Shown here: piece after piece, positions 33,070-44,700 of the stretch | Layout of the letters: each line of letters begins with the position of its first letter | Position numbering within the stretch: position 1 is the first letter of the stretch | NCBI GenBank assembly: GCA_018466975.1 | Contig: CM031553.1 | Span: 1-64,000, forward strand | Direction: 5' to 3' | DNA length: 64,000 nt | Source: Sparassis latifolia | Lineage: Eukaryota > Basidiomycota > Agaricomycetes > Polyporales > Sparassidaceae | The notes under the pieces: model-generated | Told to the model about the DNA's origin: nothing | Database searches by the model: none | What the model saw: the letters and a program-made list of their open reading frames with translations, nothing else | Position numbers and translations under genes: made by a program

Positions 33070-35741
33070 AGCGCTTGCAGAGTCGTTTGGCTCGCCCGAC
33101 GCTTTCTGCGCCGATCGCGAGCGGTGCGCGCGCAGATGGACATTTATTTTATGATTAAGATTTGTTAATGTACCGCAGTGTCGTGAGCGCAAGCGTTTCT
33201 GTACCTGTCAGACTCGATTCGTGCATACATCGCGGTCTGTATTAACCGTGCGCAGGTGTCTGTCGCGCTAATAGAAACAAGGCTACTTAGAACGGCAAAG
33301 ACGCGCCTCCGCGCTTCCCAAAGCGATTAGCTCCTGTGCGTCTTCAGGATGATCCAAAATTAAACAAGGCTTGTTCGTATTCAATATTCAATACCGACGC
33401 GGACGAGTCGGGCAGGTCGAATGCAAAGCGCGCAGGTGCAGGAGACGATGAAGTGGAAGCGCGCGTAGGAGGCGTCCGACGCCCCTTGCACTGACCTAGT
33501 GGCTGGCCGAAGACAAGCGGTCGAGTCGGTCTCGATTCCTCCGCAGCGCTGGCACCTTGTGATGTTGCGCATTGGATCGACCGCAGTCGGTCCAATAACC
33601 CGCAGCAAACACGGGAGCGACTCGCACTACTAGCGGACCACCGAACTAGAGCGTCCGCGGCCGCGCGATGTGGCGCATCGGTCGGTCCTAGTGTTCGCGC
33701 CCCACCTTCGCTCGCCGCGCCACCGTGGCCGCAGCGCAATATCCCAGCGTCCGATGAGTACCACGGCCTTCTGTTGCACCGGGCCATCTTCGAAGATTGC
33801 TGGACGACCCGACGCGATTTTTGGACGTCTCGTGGGCGGCGTGCCTCGGCGAGCGACGATCGATGAGCCAGATGTGGTGCGCGTATCTGCGCGGGAGAGA
33901 TCAGCACCGCGACCGCCGAAGCTCCCCAGACGACGGCGCATACCTGGATACCCCTTCCCCACCTCTGCCGACACTTTGGTGCCCCGCGCGCAGCACCAAG
34001 ATTGGCCTAGGGAACGGCGGATACTGGATTCGACGCCTGGCGCATACAGCACCCGCGGGTACTGTGCGTCGCTTTTCCCGATCGTTCCGGACAGACGGCC
34101 GTGCGCGGGATCGGCGTCCGTGGAGAGGGCGGCGCGTGGCGCGACGAGCCGGACAGGTGCGCTTGGAGTGGATCGATAGGTTGGATATTCCTTGTCCGGA
34201 AGGTTTTTGCACTGGTCACCGAAATTTTGAGCGCACCTACGCAGCGAGCCTCTGCGCTGCGCGTGACAGGCCCAGTGCGGGATGGCTCGACAGCTCGAAC
34301 TGAGATGGAGCCCGCATCAGACGATTGTAACGTCTGTGCAGTAACGGCGACCGCAAGGGTGCCACACCCGAGAATCAATGTGAATGTCACCGTCGAATGG
34401 GAAGCCTGCAGTGCAGTAGGTCCGCGCATCAGGGAGCATGGTGAACAGGAGTGAGAGTCCGTACGCTCCGTGATTCGTGTCGTTAGCGATTTTCGTTCGA
34501 GCTTAAGGTATATACACTGGTAAGGACAGAGTCACCGCGGAAGAAACTCGGAGTTGACTCTTCAGGATGAGAAAGACCAGGTCGTGGGAAGTCTGGCTGC
34601 AGAGACGCGATCGAGATCGCTCTGCTCTAGAGTGCCGACCTACTTACTACACATATAACACTCGCTGCTCGAGTGCGCCTCTGTTCATCTCGAACGGATC
34701 ATTGTTACGTCTATTTCTGGTAAAGAAAATGGACACGATACACGACTCGACTCGCTCGACCTACAGCTTAGCTTACGCGTGGCCGGTGCAACATGTGCCT
34801 CTCGAAAGTGCTAGTGAACATTGAGTGAGGGACATTGGGATCAAGAAGTGAGCGCGTTCTCGTCTGGTAGTAGGTTTGACACTGTAAGCAGCCCCCAGGA
34901 GCCTACCTTCCGTACACAGGTATGCTCGAGTTCGTGCATGGGTCTCGCCGTTGAGTATCCATCCGTGCGTCCTCGACCCGTTCCTCCAGTCGCCCGTGGT
35001 GTTCTGCTGCGGGCTCGAATTTTTACGATCAGTTCGCGCCAGCTTGGTCATATTGCTCACCACAGCCATCATCCCGCCTCCCCCAGCAAGCTCGACTATC
35101 TTCGTCAGCCTATGCATGGCAAGGAACGGTTCAGCTTCCATGCATTTGATATTTATTGCTCTCCCGCGCATGATGAACGCAGTCGGTCAGGAAACCAAAT
35201 GACAAGTGAGTCATCTTTCGCGGTCTCTTCGTTTCTGAGTCGTTCATGCAGGATGAATTTCAAGGTAAAGCGCCTGTGATGAAAATCGACGATACACCTT
35301 CGGGACCTGCGCCATCTTCCCAGCGCCACGTTGACTCCGCAGGCCAACGCAGTTCCTGCCCCCCCCCAAGAACCTTTACATGCTTATGAACGACCCAAGC
35401 CGAGCTATGCTGCGGCAGATTAATCGAGACGATACGCACCCTCTGCGGCTATGCGCACATCCCGTGTTGCTCAGCATATCCCACCGATACAGCTCGCACT
35501 CTGATTACACTATGGACGAGGCGTCCGCTTTGAACTTTGATTACGTCCGTGCATCCTCTGCAAGCGAGGGTGTTCTGGGGCGTGTACAGACTACCCTCTC
35601 TTCACGACTGTACAACTTGGTCCTGCGCGAGGCCGTTCCCACAATGGCTGGCGAGTGAATGGGCGAACCTTTCCGCCGTGGTGCTTCGCAGAGGATGCGC
35701 TACGTTGAGGTGCACCTGACCGTGAGTCACGAACCCATGCG
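33070..35741. other. No gene recognised
   Basis: The 33340-34300 part is GC-rich, with long overlapping frames on both strands (for example 33344-33907 minus) typical of composition. The 34500-35741 part has short coding-like scraps (for example DEFQGKAPVMKIDDTPSGPA near 35250 and a MDEASALNFDYVRASS word near 35512) that could be exons of an unrecognised plus-strand gene. I could not join them. Confidence 0.4.
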
Positions 35742-36205
35742 ATGCGCGCCGCGCGTCCCGCATTTTCGCGCACATCCTACCTCCTCCTCTCCGTCTGGCT
35801 CTTCGCCGCCCTCGTGCCCTTCACCGACTTCGTCGCGAACCGCCAGGCCAACGTTTCCGCCACGCTCGACGGCATCGCCCTGCCCCAGAGCGTCATCCAG
35901 GCCGTGCAGGCGCAGAGCGGCGTCACCGGCACCTACCACGAGATCTCCTACCGTGAGTGGCCGCGGCCCCTTCACCGCTTGTGCCCCGTTCCGACGTGGT
36001 GTGCGCCGCAGTCCGCCTCGCGACGGTCTTCCCGCGGTGGATCGCGTTCCTCTTCGGCGGGCTATCCGCAGTCTTGTCGTACACCACGGAGCGCGGTCCC
36101 GACTCTGCGCGTTATCCGCTCGTGGCCGGCGGCAGGGCGGGCTCTATCCGGGACGTGGATGACAAGCCGAAGGAGGCGGAGCAGGTGGGCATCCGGCAGG
36201 TATAA
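35742..36205 (+). CDS. Small two-TM membrane protein, unknown family
   Basis: Two exons (35742-35952 and 36012-36205), separated by a 59-nt GTGAGT...GCAG intron, give 134 residues in phase. Two hydrophobic segments are visible: SYLLLSVWLFAALVPFTDFV at about 12-31 and FPRWIAFLFGGLSAVLSY at about 79-96. The tail is charged (DVDDKPKEAEQVGIRQV). I recognise no named family, but the pattern matches small membrane proteins that are common and poorly known in polypores. An ATG five bases upstream (35737) is out of frame. Its 3' end has been copied to 32921-33066. Splice signals and phases support a real gene, but expression is unproven. Confidence 0.6.
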
Positions 36206-36294
36206 TCGTGCGCGGACCGGCGCGCGCGCGCGCGCGTCTCCCAATTCCTTTTTTTTTCGATTCTCGACGCGAGTTGCAGATTGCAAGAGGGCAC
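36149..36294. repeat. 146-bp duplicated gene 3' end, copy 2 (in-frame source)
   Basis: Same segment as 32921-33066. Here it continues the open reading frame, so this copy is the likely source. It contains a (GC)n run at 36220-36236. Confidence 0.85.
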
Positions 36295-37010
36295 CATGTT
36301 CGTAATGATGTCACGAGTCGAGGAACAGGAGTTAAGGCATGGAAATCACCACGGGGCGCCGCGCAGACAGCGGAAGGGCGAGGACCATCAGCGCAGAGTC
36401 CGGTGCTAGTAGTGCAATACAATGTAATGGCGGGGCGCGGTGGCAGAACGAATAGCCAGAGCATGGTGCGTCATCTTCTACAATTCACATGAGGCTACTA
36501 GTACGGGATAGAGTGTCAGATGAAGACGGAGTTGAAGTGGACAGGGAGCGTCTCGTGGGATAGGGTGGTCTGTGACGGCTGTGGTGCTCCATGGAAGGTG
36601 GAAACAGGAAAATCGGCGGAGAGTTGATGTGGAGATCAGCCAGATGCCAAAGAGGTGTGCGGGCGCGTTGGGGTCTGTATAGAATCAATATTTGCTGTAT
36701 ACGAGGTGGCTGGGAGTGAGAAGCGGCGGGAGGAGCGGTTGGTGCTATATTTCGTACGCTATCTCAAGGCAGGCCGTTGGGCGTAATATAACTCCCTCGT
36801 ATTTTATCCGCTGCCCCGCGCGCCGGTGGGATGCAGCAAGACTCGGGTTGGGAAGCGGTTATGGCGTCCTTGGCCAGCTGTTGAAGCCGGTACGGGTAAG
36901 GTGTGACTACAGTACTGAACGTTGAATATTTTTGAAGTGATGGCTTCTTCATCCGTATACAAATACACATTCTCGAGCTCCTGGACAGGTAATTTCGCAA
37001 ACAAGTATAC
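36295..37010. other. Intergenic, no gene recognised
   Basis: Short frames only. It separates convergent genes (plus-strand membrane protein and minus-strand secreted protein). Confidence 0.5.
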
Positions 37011-37625
37011 TCAAGCCTCGTCAGCACCCTCCGAATGCACCTCCTGGCCGCCAGTGTCCTCGCCGCGAATCCAATCCCGGGTCCAACGGGGCGGCGGCTC
37101 GTCGTACGCCTTGCCACATCCTGCCCCAGAACAGCGGATGACATGCCCAGAGCTCGGGTGGGAGGTGCGGTCCTCGAGCACCTTGATCATGAATTCCTTG
37201 CTGTTCCATACGGACGTCGATCAGCATATGTTCTCTCATCCCCGCGCTGGCCGAGGAGCACGCACCTGTGCACGCCATCCTGCAGCGCATTGTGCACAAT
37301 ATCGTCAAGGCCGGTGTGCTTCCCGCAGTTCTCGCACTGCATCTTGGGCTTGCTGAGGAGCACGCCCTTGATGCGGAGCCGGCCGAAGTCGGTACCGAGC
37401 AGGTCGTTCAGGTGGCGGCTCTCGGCGTCGTCGATGTACCACAGGTATTCGTCGCCGTGGCGTGCGTCGATCGCGCCTGCAACGAATATTCAGAGTCACG
37501 CTAGACTCGGTGAGATGATGCTACGCACGGCTGAGCTCTGGCTCGGCGGTGGGCGCTGCTACAGTACGGCCCACGAGCAGCGAGGCGGAAATGAGCTGGA
37601 GGAGGTATGTCCAGGAAAATTGCAT
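37011..37625 (-). CDS. Small secreted four-cysteine protein, unknown function
   Basis: Three exons (37625-37529, 37476-37266, 37200-37011) with introns of 52 and 65 nt join in phase to 165 residues. The N-terminus (MQFSWTYLLQLISASLLVG, then RTVAAPTA) is a good signal peptide with a small-residue cleavage region. The mature part has a conserved-looking core (DEYLWYIDDAESRHLNDLL) and exactly four cysteines in two pairs: CENC at about residue 80 and CSGAGC at about 127. These could form two disulfides or bind a metal. Length, secretion signal and cysteine content fit a small secreted protein of the effector-like class. No named family is recognised, and a secreted role is inferred from the signal peptide alone. 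Confidence 0.68.
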
Positions 37626-37693
37626 CGCTGTGCGGGGTCTATGGTCTGCTGAGCTCACACAGGGCACCTGCTCTCTTTATGCCTTCAGCGGGG

Positions 37694-38551
37694 TCACGAA
37701 TGGTCGGTGCGTTGCCCATATTGGAAGAGAAAGCCTGCGATGGAGGCGATAGCACTACGCCCTGCGGTAGCTGCTGTTCCTTCCAGGTGGCGCTCACGCC
37801 CCGTCGGCCAATTGCACATCTCGAGACCAACTGGCAGACGGACACGCCCATCCGTGTTGTCGCTGGCAACTTGAATAACACCGCATCCTGGCATGCCCCA
37901 TTCTGAAAGGCGACCGAGGACGTGCACGAGCGTCTGTCTGCCACTTAAAATGAGCATGTCAATATTCTGTCTTGCTCGTCGACTCGTCTCATGCGCTGCG
38001 TGGCACTGCGCGGCGCACAGAGCTCGCTCCAATCGCCAAACCGATAGAGATGCCCTTTGAAAGTGCTTCCGTGTCGTCACTGGCAATAACATATGCGCCC
38101 ATCCTGGCACGCCTCTTTCCGAAAAGCCGACCATGGCCCAAGATGCGCTCGCGCGCTTGTCCGCCAATTGAAATGCATATGTCCACGTTAGTGCCGTATC
38201 TCCTTCCAAATTGTTGGATATCTGGCAAGGATGAAGGGAGAAGGTTGCAGTAGGGAAGATGAAAGGTGAGGCCATACATATGTTCCGCCTCCGTTTATGC
38301 GATGCGCTGTACATGCCCCAAGGAGGTCGTCCTACAGATGAGCGACACCTCTCGGTGGACGATTGAACGGAGATTGGATGGAGAACATTAGTGAGATCGC
38401 CCGTTTGCACCACAAGCGAATCAACTGTGACTTTGGATTGCTGAAGCTTTTTGGTGATTTGGTGGGGTAAATTACTGGATCCAACGTCACAACCTGCAGA
38501 TGAGCCCGTGAAGGGTTGGTAAGCATCCATTATATATTGAAGCAGTGGCAC
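37694..38551 (-). other. 286-codon frame with internal duplication
   Basis: The minus strand is open for 286 codons but has no recognised domain. About 140 bp at 37795-37940 and 38035-38185 are diverged copies of each other: both encode a NIDMLILSGRQ / NVDICISIGGQ-like start and a QVASDNTDG / VIASDDTEA-like end, in different frames. The duplication with frame change suggests a decayed gene. Confidence 0.35.
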
Positions 38552-38646
38552 TCGCCATCAGTTAAACATATGATACGCAAGGCTGCCGCAGGATGCTGGT
38601 TGTTACAGTGTGTCAATACAGAACGGACGTATATTTGAATCGAGCA

Positions 38647-40727
38647 TCATACTTCGGCTTGGAAAGTTTGCAGCATCGAGAGCGCAACGGAAAGACTGTC
38701 AAACAAAGGAGTGTCTCCATCTGCCTGTAGAGACACTGTCAAGAGAAGTAGCGTCGGATTATGGAAATGACAAACCATAATTGTTCTGAGGCTATCACGG
38801 AATCGTTCCTTCAGCAATGTCAAATTCTGCATTACAGGACGGCAGATCAGTCTGTCTAGCAGGAACAGGCTAAGTGAATCACCTGAACCTCGCGAACTTC
38901 TTTCCTGAAGGTGACTAAACCTAAGGGAGGCTGAATAGATGTCACTGGCAGGGAACACTATGCAATTTACCAATAGCAATCGGGTGGTCAAAGGCCTCAG
39001 ATTTGTTGATGAATCTGGAGAAGGACATTCATACGCTGCAATCACTAAACGAAGCACATAGCCTCACGCTTCGAAGGCTTGCTTCACTATATCCAGCCTA
39101 CGCAGATGACATTGCAGTGTATCGTTGACAAGGCCTATTGTGCATGTGCTTACCTGCTCATTGATCTCGAATCCTTCCGTACACGATCAGCGTTGTCAGG
39201 CATATATCTCCACACTGTGGTTCTCACGTCAGAATCTTGCGGCTACACACTGCATAGAAGTACTGACCTCGGTGATCGAGCTCTACAACATCGAGAGAAA
39301 ACCTACGGCCCTCCGTCGATCTGAAAACTTGCACCTGAGATGGCAAGTTATGTAAAAAGAACGGTGGTTCGAGCCGTCGCCCACGCATGCTTCCATCGCC
39401 ACGATCCGTCAACCCTGGGTACACAGACAGTGCATCAGCAGTATGCGTTATACGATGAAAATCGCTGACCATGGCATAAACATGAAACTGAAGGCGCGCG
39501 ACCGGTGAACAACCAGTTGTCAAAGAGGACGGATAGAACAGTGTTCGCCTCAGTATTGAGAACGTACTCTAGCACACTACCCCACATGGTTTTCACGCGA
39601 ATAAGCAAGGGTTGCTGATGTTGCTGCAAGGATGCACGTGGCCGTCCACCCAGGAAAGTTCGAATTGGATTGTGCAGGCTAATGACGGCAACAAGAGTCG
39701 AATTAATGAGCACTGTTGGATCCATAGGTGACGTTGAGTGATGTTCAAGCCAAGCACTAATCCGAGATCGCTCGTAAATGACTCCTGAAGAGGTAGATAT
39801 AGGCCAGCGGGAAGATGATTTCAGAGCGATGCCACCTACCGTCACTTGCGCGGACTGGATCGACCATAACTTCTCCACTGAGAGGGTCAATAAATCTCTA
39901 GAGACTCGAGCCCATGAGTGCTCATAGCTAAGGAATAACCAGAGTGACTTACCTTAGGGACTCCATTTGACGCAAGGAGGTTCACGTCTTCTTTGATCCC
40001 CGCGGCCTGCTGCACCAGGTAGGTCACGAGCTGCGGTTTCGTGATGTTATCAGTAGCCACGGCAATGAAATCCTCGCATCGCGAAAGGTTTAGGCTGTAT
40101 GCAGAAGGTTTGGATGACGGCTAATGAGGAGGCACGCAAGAAAACCCACGTGAAGTGTCTTATCGGCTCCATAACTCGGAATTGTGCCCAATGCATCCGA
40201 GAATATATCACTACTAATTCTTTAAGAACCTCTTCCGCCGTCATGCGTCGTTGACGACCAGATCCAGAATGCAATGTTGTCTCTCCATGGCATATATAGC
40301 GTGCCACACTAGCAAGGCAGTCCATATTCTTGAGAAAGATCTTCGCTGATAATGACAATCAGTGGTACGTAGCCAAGATTAAACAGACTGGTATAAAACT
40401 GACCTTGCATAAGTGCATCGCTCGTTCGATAATGACGTTTCGAAAATTCTTCCATGGCCTCGTTCAGGGCAATGTCGTCAAAATCCACATCACTATCCTC
40501 GTCCTCACTGTCACCATCAAATTTCTCTCCCATAGAGTGTGACACATCCAGTGCAACAACTGGAAGGGCATGAGATAGGGTGCGCTTCTGCAGGAAGTAA
40601 ACGTACCAATGGCTTCTTCAATCTCTCTTGTGTCCAAACGATCAGTTCGCGATGCCCCAAAAGCATCAATGTCCCATTCGCCGATTGCTTTCCGTCTCTC
40701 AATATTTGGTTGCAACTTTGTCGCCAC
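38647..40727 (-). pseudogene. Degenerate vWA plus U-box-like protein gene
   Basis: Near 40560 the minus strand encodes VVALDVSHSMGEKF, a von Willebrand A metal-site (DxSxS) motif, reached by splicing out a 47-nt GTACGT...CCAG intron. An acidic DSEDEDSDVDFDD segment follows. Near 39780 comes a U-box-like piece (STSSGVIYERSRISAWLEHH), and near 38690 DGDTPLFDSLSVALSMLQ, which normally belongs to the second half of a vWA domain. The order vWA-first half, U-box, vWA-second half is abnormal, and several joins need frameshifts. vWA proteins mediate metal-dependent binding, while U-boxes recruit ubiquitin-conjugating enzymes. I read this as a rearranged, probably dead gene. A real but intron-rich gene is the alternative. 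Confidence 0.45.
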
Positions 40728-41050
40728 CTGTGCTTCTCAGCATTAAGTCACAAAGAATGGCCATACAACATACTAGATTGACGTCTAACCCAACTTCGCC
40801 CCCATGGCAAGGCCGCAGTAAAAAGCCATCCTCTCCACCATCAGAGCACGGCGCAGCACGCGCGATGTAGCAAACGTGCACCTAGACAGTGTAACGCTGC
40901 TTCCGAGCAAGCACTCGTCTTTCAGCTTGTCCACAACGTCTCGGGATCTGAGTCGACGAAAGCGAATTCAGTGGAAGCAGCTCGCCGCCTCAATCCCTGA
41001 TATAAGTCGTAGCAAGAATATGAACGATCGTCAAACACACCGACAGCGAG

Positions 41051-41311
41051 CTAAACATAATTTCCGGGCTGCACGATTATATCCTCGGAACGCTTCTCCT
41101 CACCAGCATGGCGCGTCTCAAGATCATATTCGAAAATTGCCCAGTCCACCAGTACGCACAAGACATTGGTCAGCCAAGCGAAGAAGGTGACCCAAGTGAC
41201 CCTGCCATATTGCCAAAACCCTGTGATTGTCTCGCCAAGTTTGCGAAAACTGAAGTTTAACTTGGGTTTAGGAGCCGTACCTGCGACAACAGAGTTTTCA
41301 GAAGTGTACAC
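41051..41311 (-). CDS. Possible small membrane-protein exon
   Basis: An open stretch of about 86 codons on the minus strand ends in TAG (41051-41053) and contains one clear hydrophobic segment (WVTFFAWLTNVLCVLVDWAIF), followed by a charged tail. It begins without a good ATG, right after a GTTGTCGCAG that could be an acceptor, so an upstream exon may exist between here and 41560. It lies 0.4 kb beyond the end of the ABC transporter gene on the same strand. Family unknown. Confidence 0.3.
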   Translation of the reverse strand: MYTSENSVVAGTAPKPKLNFSFRKLGETITGFWQYGRVTWVTFFAWLTNVLCVLVDWAIFEYDLETRHAGEEKRSEDIIVQPGNYV

Positions 41312-41745
41312 CTCTCTACACCTCCACGTTCCTGCTGGGTAGTCGAGGAATCACGTTATTTCCTGGGGCTAAATCCGCGCCAGAAGACATGATTCCGAAG
41401 GCCTTGAACAATCATGAACTTCAGGGTAGTGGTTCGGAGATACTTAGAGAGTTGCCAAACTGGGCAGCGAGGGCTCTGTGACCCACTGTTATGCATTCGC
41501 CGACACTATGTCGCCCAACAAACTTGAGCACGGAGGACAATATATATATTATCAAACCTACGTCCACTGATCTCGCACCTTCCTGTAGCATGCGCCCATG
41601 AGATTAATCCCCTCGTGTCCTCAACTGAAGGTACGCGTTCGTTTGATGAGTCGAAGCAAAGCGTCTACAAATAGCATGATATCCTAAGCAAAATGTACAC
41701 GATAATATAGACAGTGCGGGTCTCTGATACTGGCTGGCATCACGT
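41312..41745. other. Intergenic, 3' side of the ABC transporter gene
   Basis: No gene seen. It contains a short AT run near 41541. Confidence 0.5.
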
Positions 41746-44700
41746 TCACAGCAAGTCCCGTTCTGCTTTTGCCTTCGCTGCGGCCTCGAGTTCTGCAAAT
41801 GTCCCACTCTTGAGGCACATGTTGCGGAAAATGCCATTTTCTTTCTGGATGAGATTCAGCGGCGTGTCGAACTCTACGAGTTCACCCTTGTCGAGAATGA
41901 GGAGACGGTCGTAGTCGATGACCGTCCGTAAGCGATGCGCGACTGTTACGATTTAGTTAGCACTAGCATTAGCCAGGAATTTTCACGAACGTACCGGTCA
42001 GCAAGAGCGAGTCATTGAACTCCTCTCTAATAGTCGCCTGGATCTTTGCGTCGGTAGCGAAATCGATGCTGCTCGTGGCCTCGTCGAGAACAATGATCGA
42101 GCTCCGGCGGAGCAAAGCCCGTGCCATCGCTATGAGCTGTCTTTGGCCTTGAGAGAAGTTCGTCCCACCCGCAGAGACTTGTGTGTCCAGCGTGATGACC
42201 GTTTTGCCTTCCGTCTCGGTTGCACTTGTGGAGACAGATGCAATGGTGCCTTCTCGTTCCAAAATTGATGCCGGACGCGAGGGCTCGCGCGACGACTTCT
42301 GAGACTCCAATTGGCTGTCTGTTAGCATCTGGACACGGTACAGTACGTCAAGGCATTCGCTATCCTCGTGTTCGCCTGGGAATACGAACGGTCAGTACTG
42401 ATTGTCTCACATCACCGAAGCCTATTCATTCACCGAATGGATCAAGGTTGTCTCGCAGCGTTCCCGAGAAGAGAGCAGCGTCCTGGTTTGAATCGTTGAG
42501 TATCTACCGTGTTAATTTTGCCACCGCCAGACGTACCTGCGGGATAAATGTCTGAGAGTTCGGCCGTCAGTGTGATCGTACGATAGCCTTCGTACTGCAA
42601 TGACTCACAATTCTTGAGCGGAGGTCATGAAGTCCAATGCTGGAGATATCAATGCCATCAATTAGAATACGCCCACTACTCGGATCAACCTGATCGAGGG
42701 AAAGATCGTTACATAACTTTCACCCATATACGGAGCAATCCAACTCACGAAACGCAGGATGCTCATCGCAAGTGTCGACTTCCCACTACCTGTTCGCCCC
42801 AGCAGTCCAATCCGCTCCTTCGCTTTGAGAGTGAACGAGACACCGTGTAAGACCGCAGGAAGCTCTGGTGAATACTTGATAACGAGATCTTCCACAGCAA
42901 TCATTGAGTCCTTGTTAGGGCTCGAGGACGACGGCCAGTAAGCAGGAGGACGGTTCGAGTCAATGACGGCGGGTGGCTCCTGAGGAAGATCCAAGTATTC
43001 AACGACTCGTTCTACGGAGCTATGACACGAATTGGCTTCAGTTTCGAAACATATAATCAGGAGACGGAAACGTACTTGAGATCGAGCTCCAAGGACGTCC
43101 AGAAACGGCATGCCCAGTAGACACTGGTAGTGAAGGACATGGCTGACGTGATGGAGACACCAGCAATACCTGCTTCGACATAGCCTGCAAGCGCGAATAA
43201 CGTCGTCGCCAGAATAGCGCATGCGCCGAGTGAATCGAAATACAAGAGCAACCACCTGTTGGTCATCCAGAAGCTGTACCACATCTAACGAAAGGATGAC
43301 GGACATTGTTGGATCAGCGAAGTGAAAGAAAGCTCAAAGGCGGAACAGAACTAACTTTGGTGGTAAGGTCGACTTTGGTGTAAAGATTCTCCAGGAAATG
43401 CTGCTCGGCTGAGAAGGCGCGCACTGTGACAATACCCTCCAGTAATTCGTTGAAATTTGCAAAGATTGGGCTGCGCGTGACAGACTCCATACGACGGAGA
43501 TCACGACCAGTATGGAGGTATCCAATAGCTGCACGGCGATAGAAAAAGCTGAGGATTGAAGCAGGGATGACGAAGAGCGGAAAGACGACGCTGTGACCTA
43601 GCGTATGAGCAAAGGGGTGTATCGTGATACTGAGGACGATCGACATACACTACTGTGATGATAGATGCAGCGAAACTCGCCAGCGAAGTATTGACGTACT
43701 GCAGCGAACTCGCGAGGGAAGAATCCACCGTTTCTATATCCTGCCAGCGAAAATTTTAATTTGAGACAACGAATGCAATGCAAATCGACCCACCTTACTG
43801 AAACGGTTCAACATGCGGCCTAGCGTTGAGATGCCCATAAGCGACGTTTCCACCGTCATCCAAGAAACGACTGACCTTGCGGAGTGACATCATGCCAACG
43901 CATGGGAGCTCTCACGACCGTCCTCAACATTTGCCCGAACAGAACTCGTGAAGCCCTCAACGCTCCAGTATACTGGGTAATGACTGCGGTGATATTGACT
44001 AGGCCAGTGGATAATGTAATAGCCAGGTAGATGCCAACGTAGAAGAACGGATGCTGCTGAGCAGGAGGCCAGTTGATGCCGAGGAACTTGCCCGGAACGG
44101 AGGGAGCGACTGCGTTTTGCACGAGTTGGAGATTGTGATACGACTCGTCCATGAGCACGTCATGGTGGGAAGTCGCCCAAGGCTTGTACATATACACAGA
44201 GGTGGAGTTTGGTGCACCGTAGGCCTCACCCCACACCTAGAGAAATGGATGTTAGCTCGGCTGAGCCAAAATAAGGGTCGTGAGGTTACCTTGATCCAGA
44301 GCTTTTCTGAGACTCCGAGGAACTACACGAACGGTCAACACAATCGCCTACGATACAACGTGATAATACATACTTGAGTCGCAACGACTAAAGTGAAGAG
44401 AATAATCCACGTCCAATAAGATCTGCGCATTATTCAGTCAAGGCAGAAGTATGAGGTGAAATCCACAACGTACGATGCCTTCAGATAGGTATTGTAGATA
44501 GACCACTTGACGCTGCCAGTTTCTCTCTTCTCCTCCTCCACCAGCTTTCTGGCGGACTTCGGTTTTGCTGCCTCCACTGCTGTCTCAGGCGAACCTTCGG
44601 CATCAATTTCTGCATTGGGGTTTCCCTTCTTCTCTTCCTCCTGCACTTGCTGTTCTTCCTTGTGAGCTTCGACCGATTCATCATGAGTAATATAATCCAA

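Noticed and set aside
33344..33907. 187-codon minus-strand frame and overlapping plus-strand frames to 34303
   Set aside because: Similar-length frames on both strands in GC-rich DNA, no domain words, no splice pattern.
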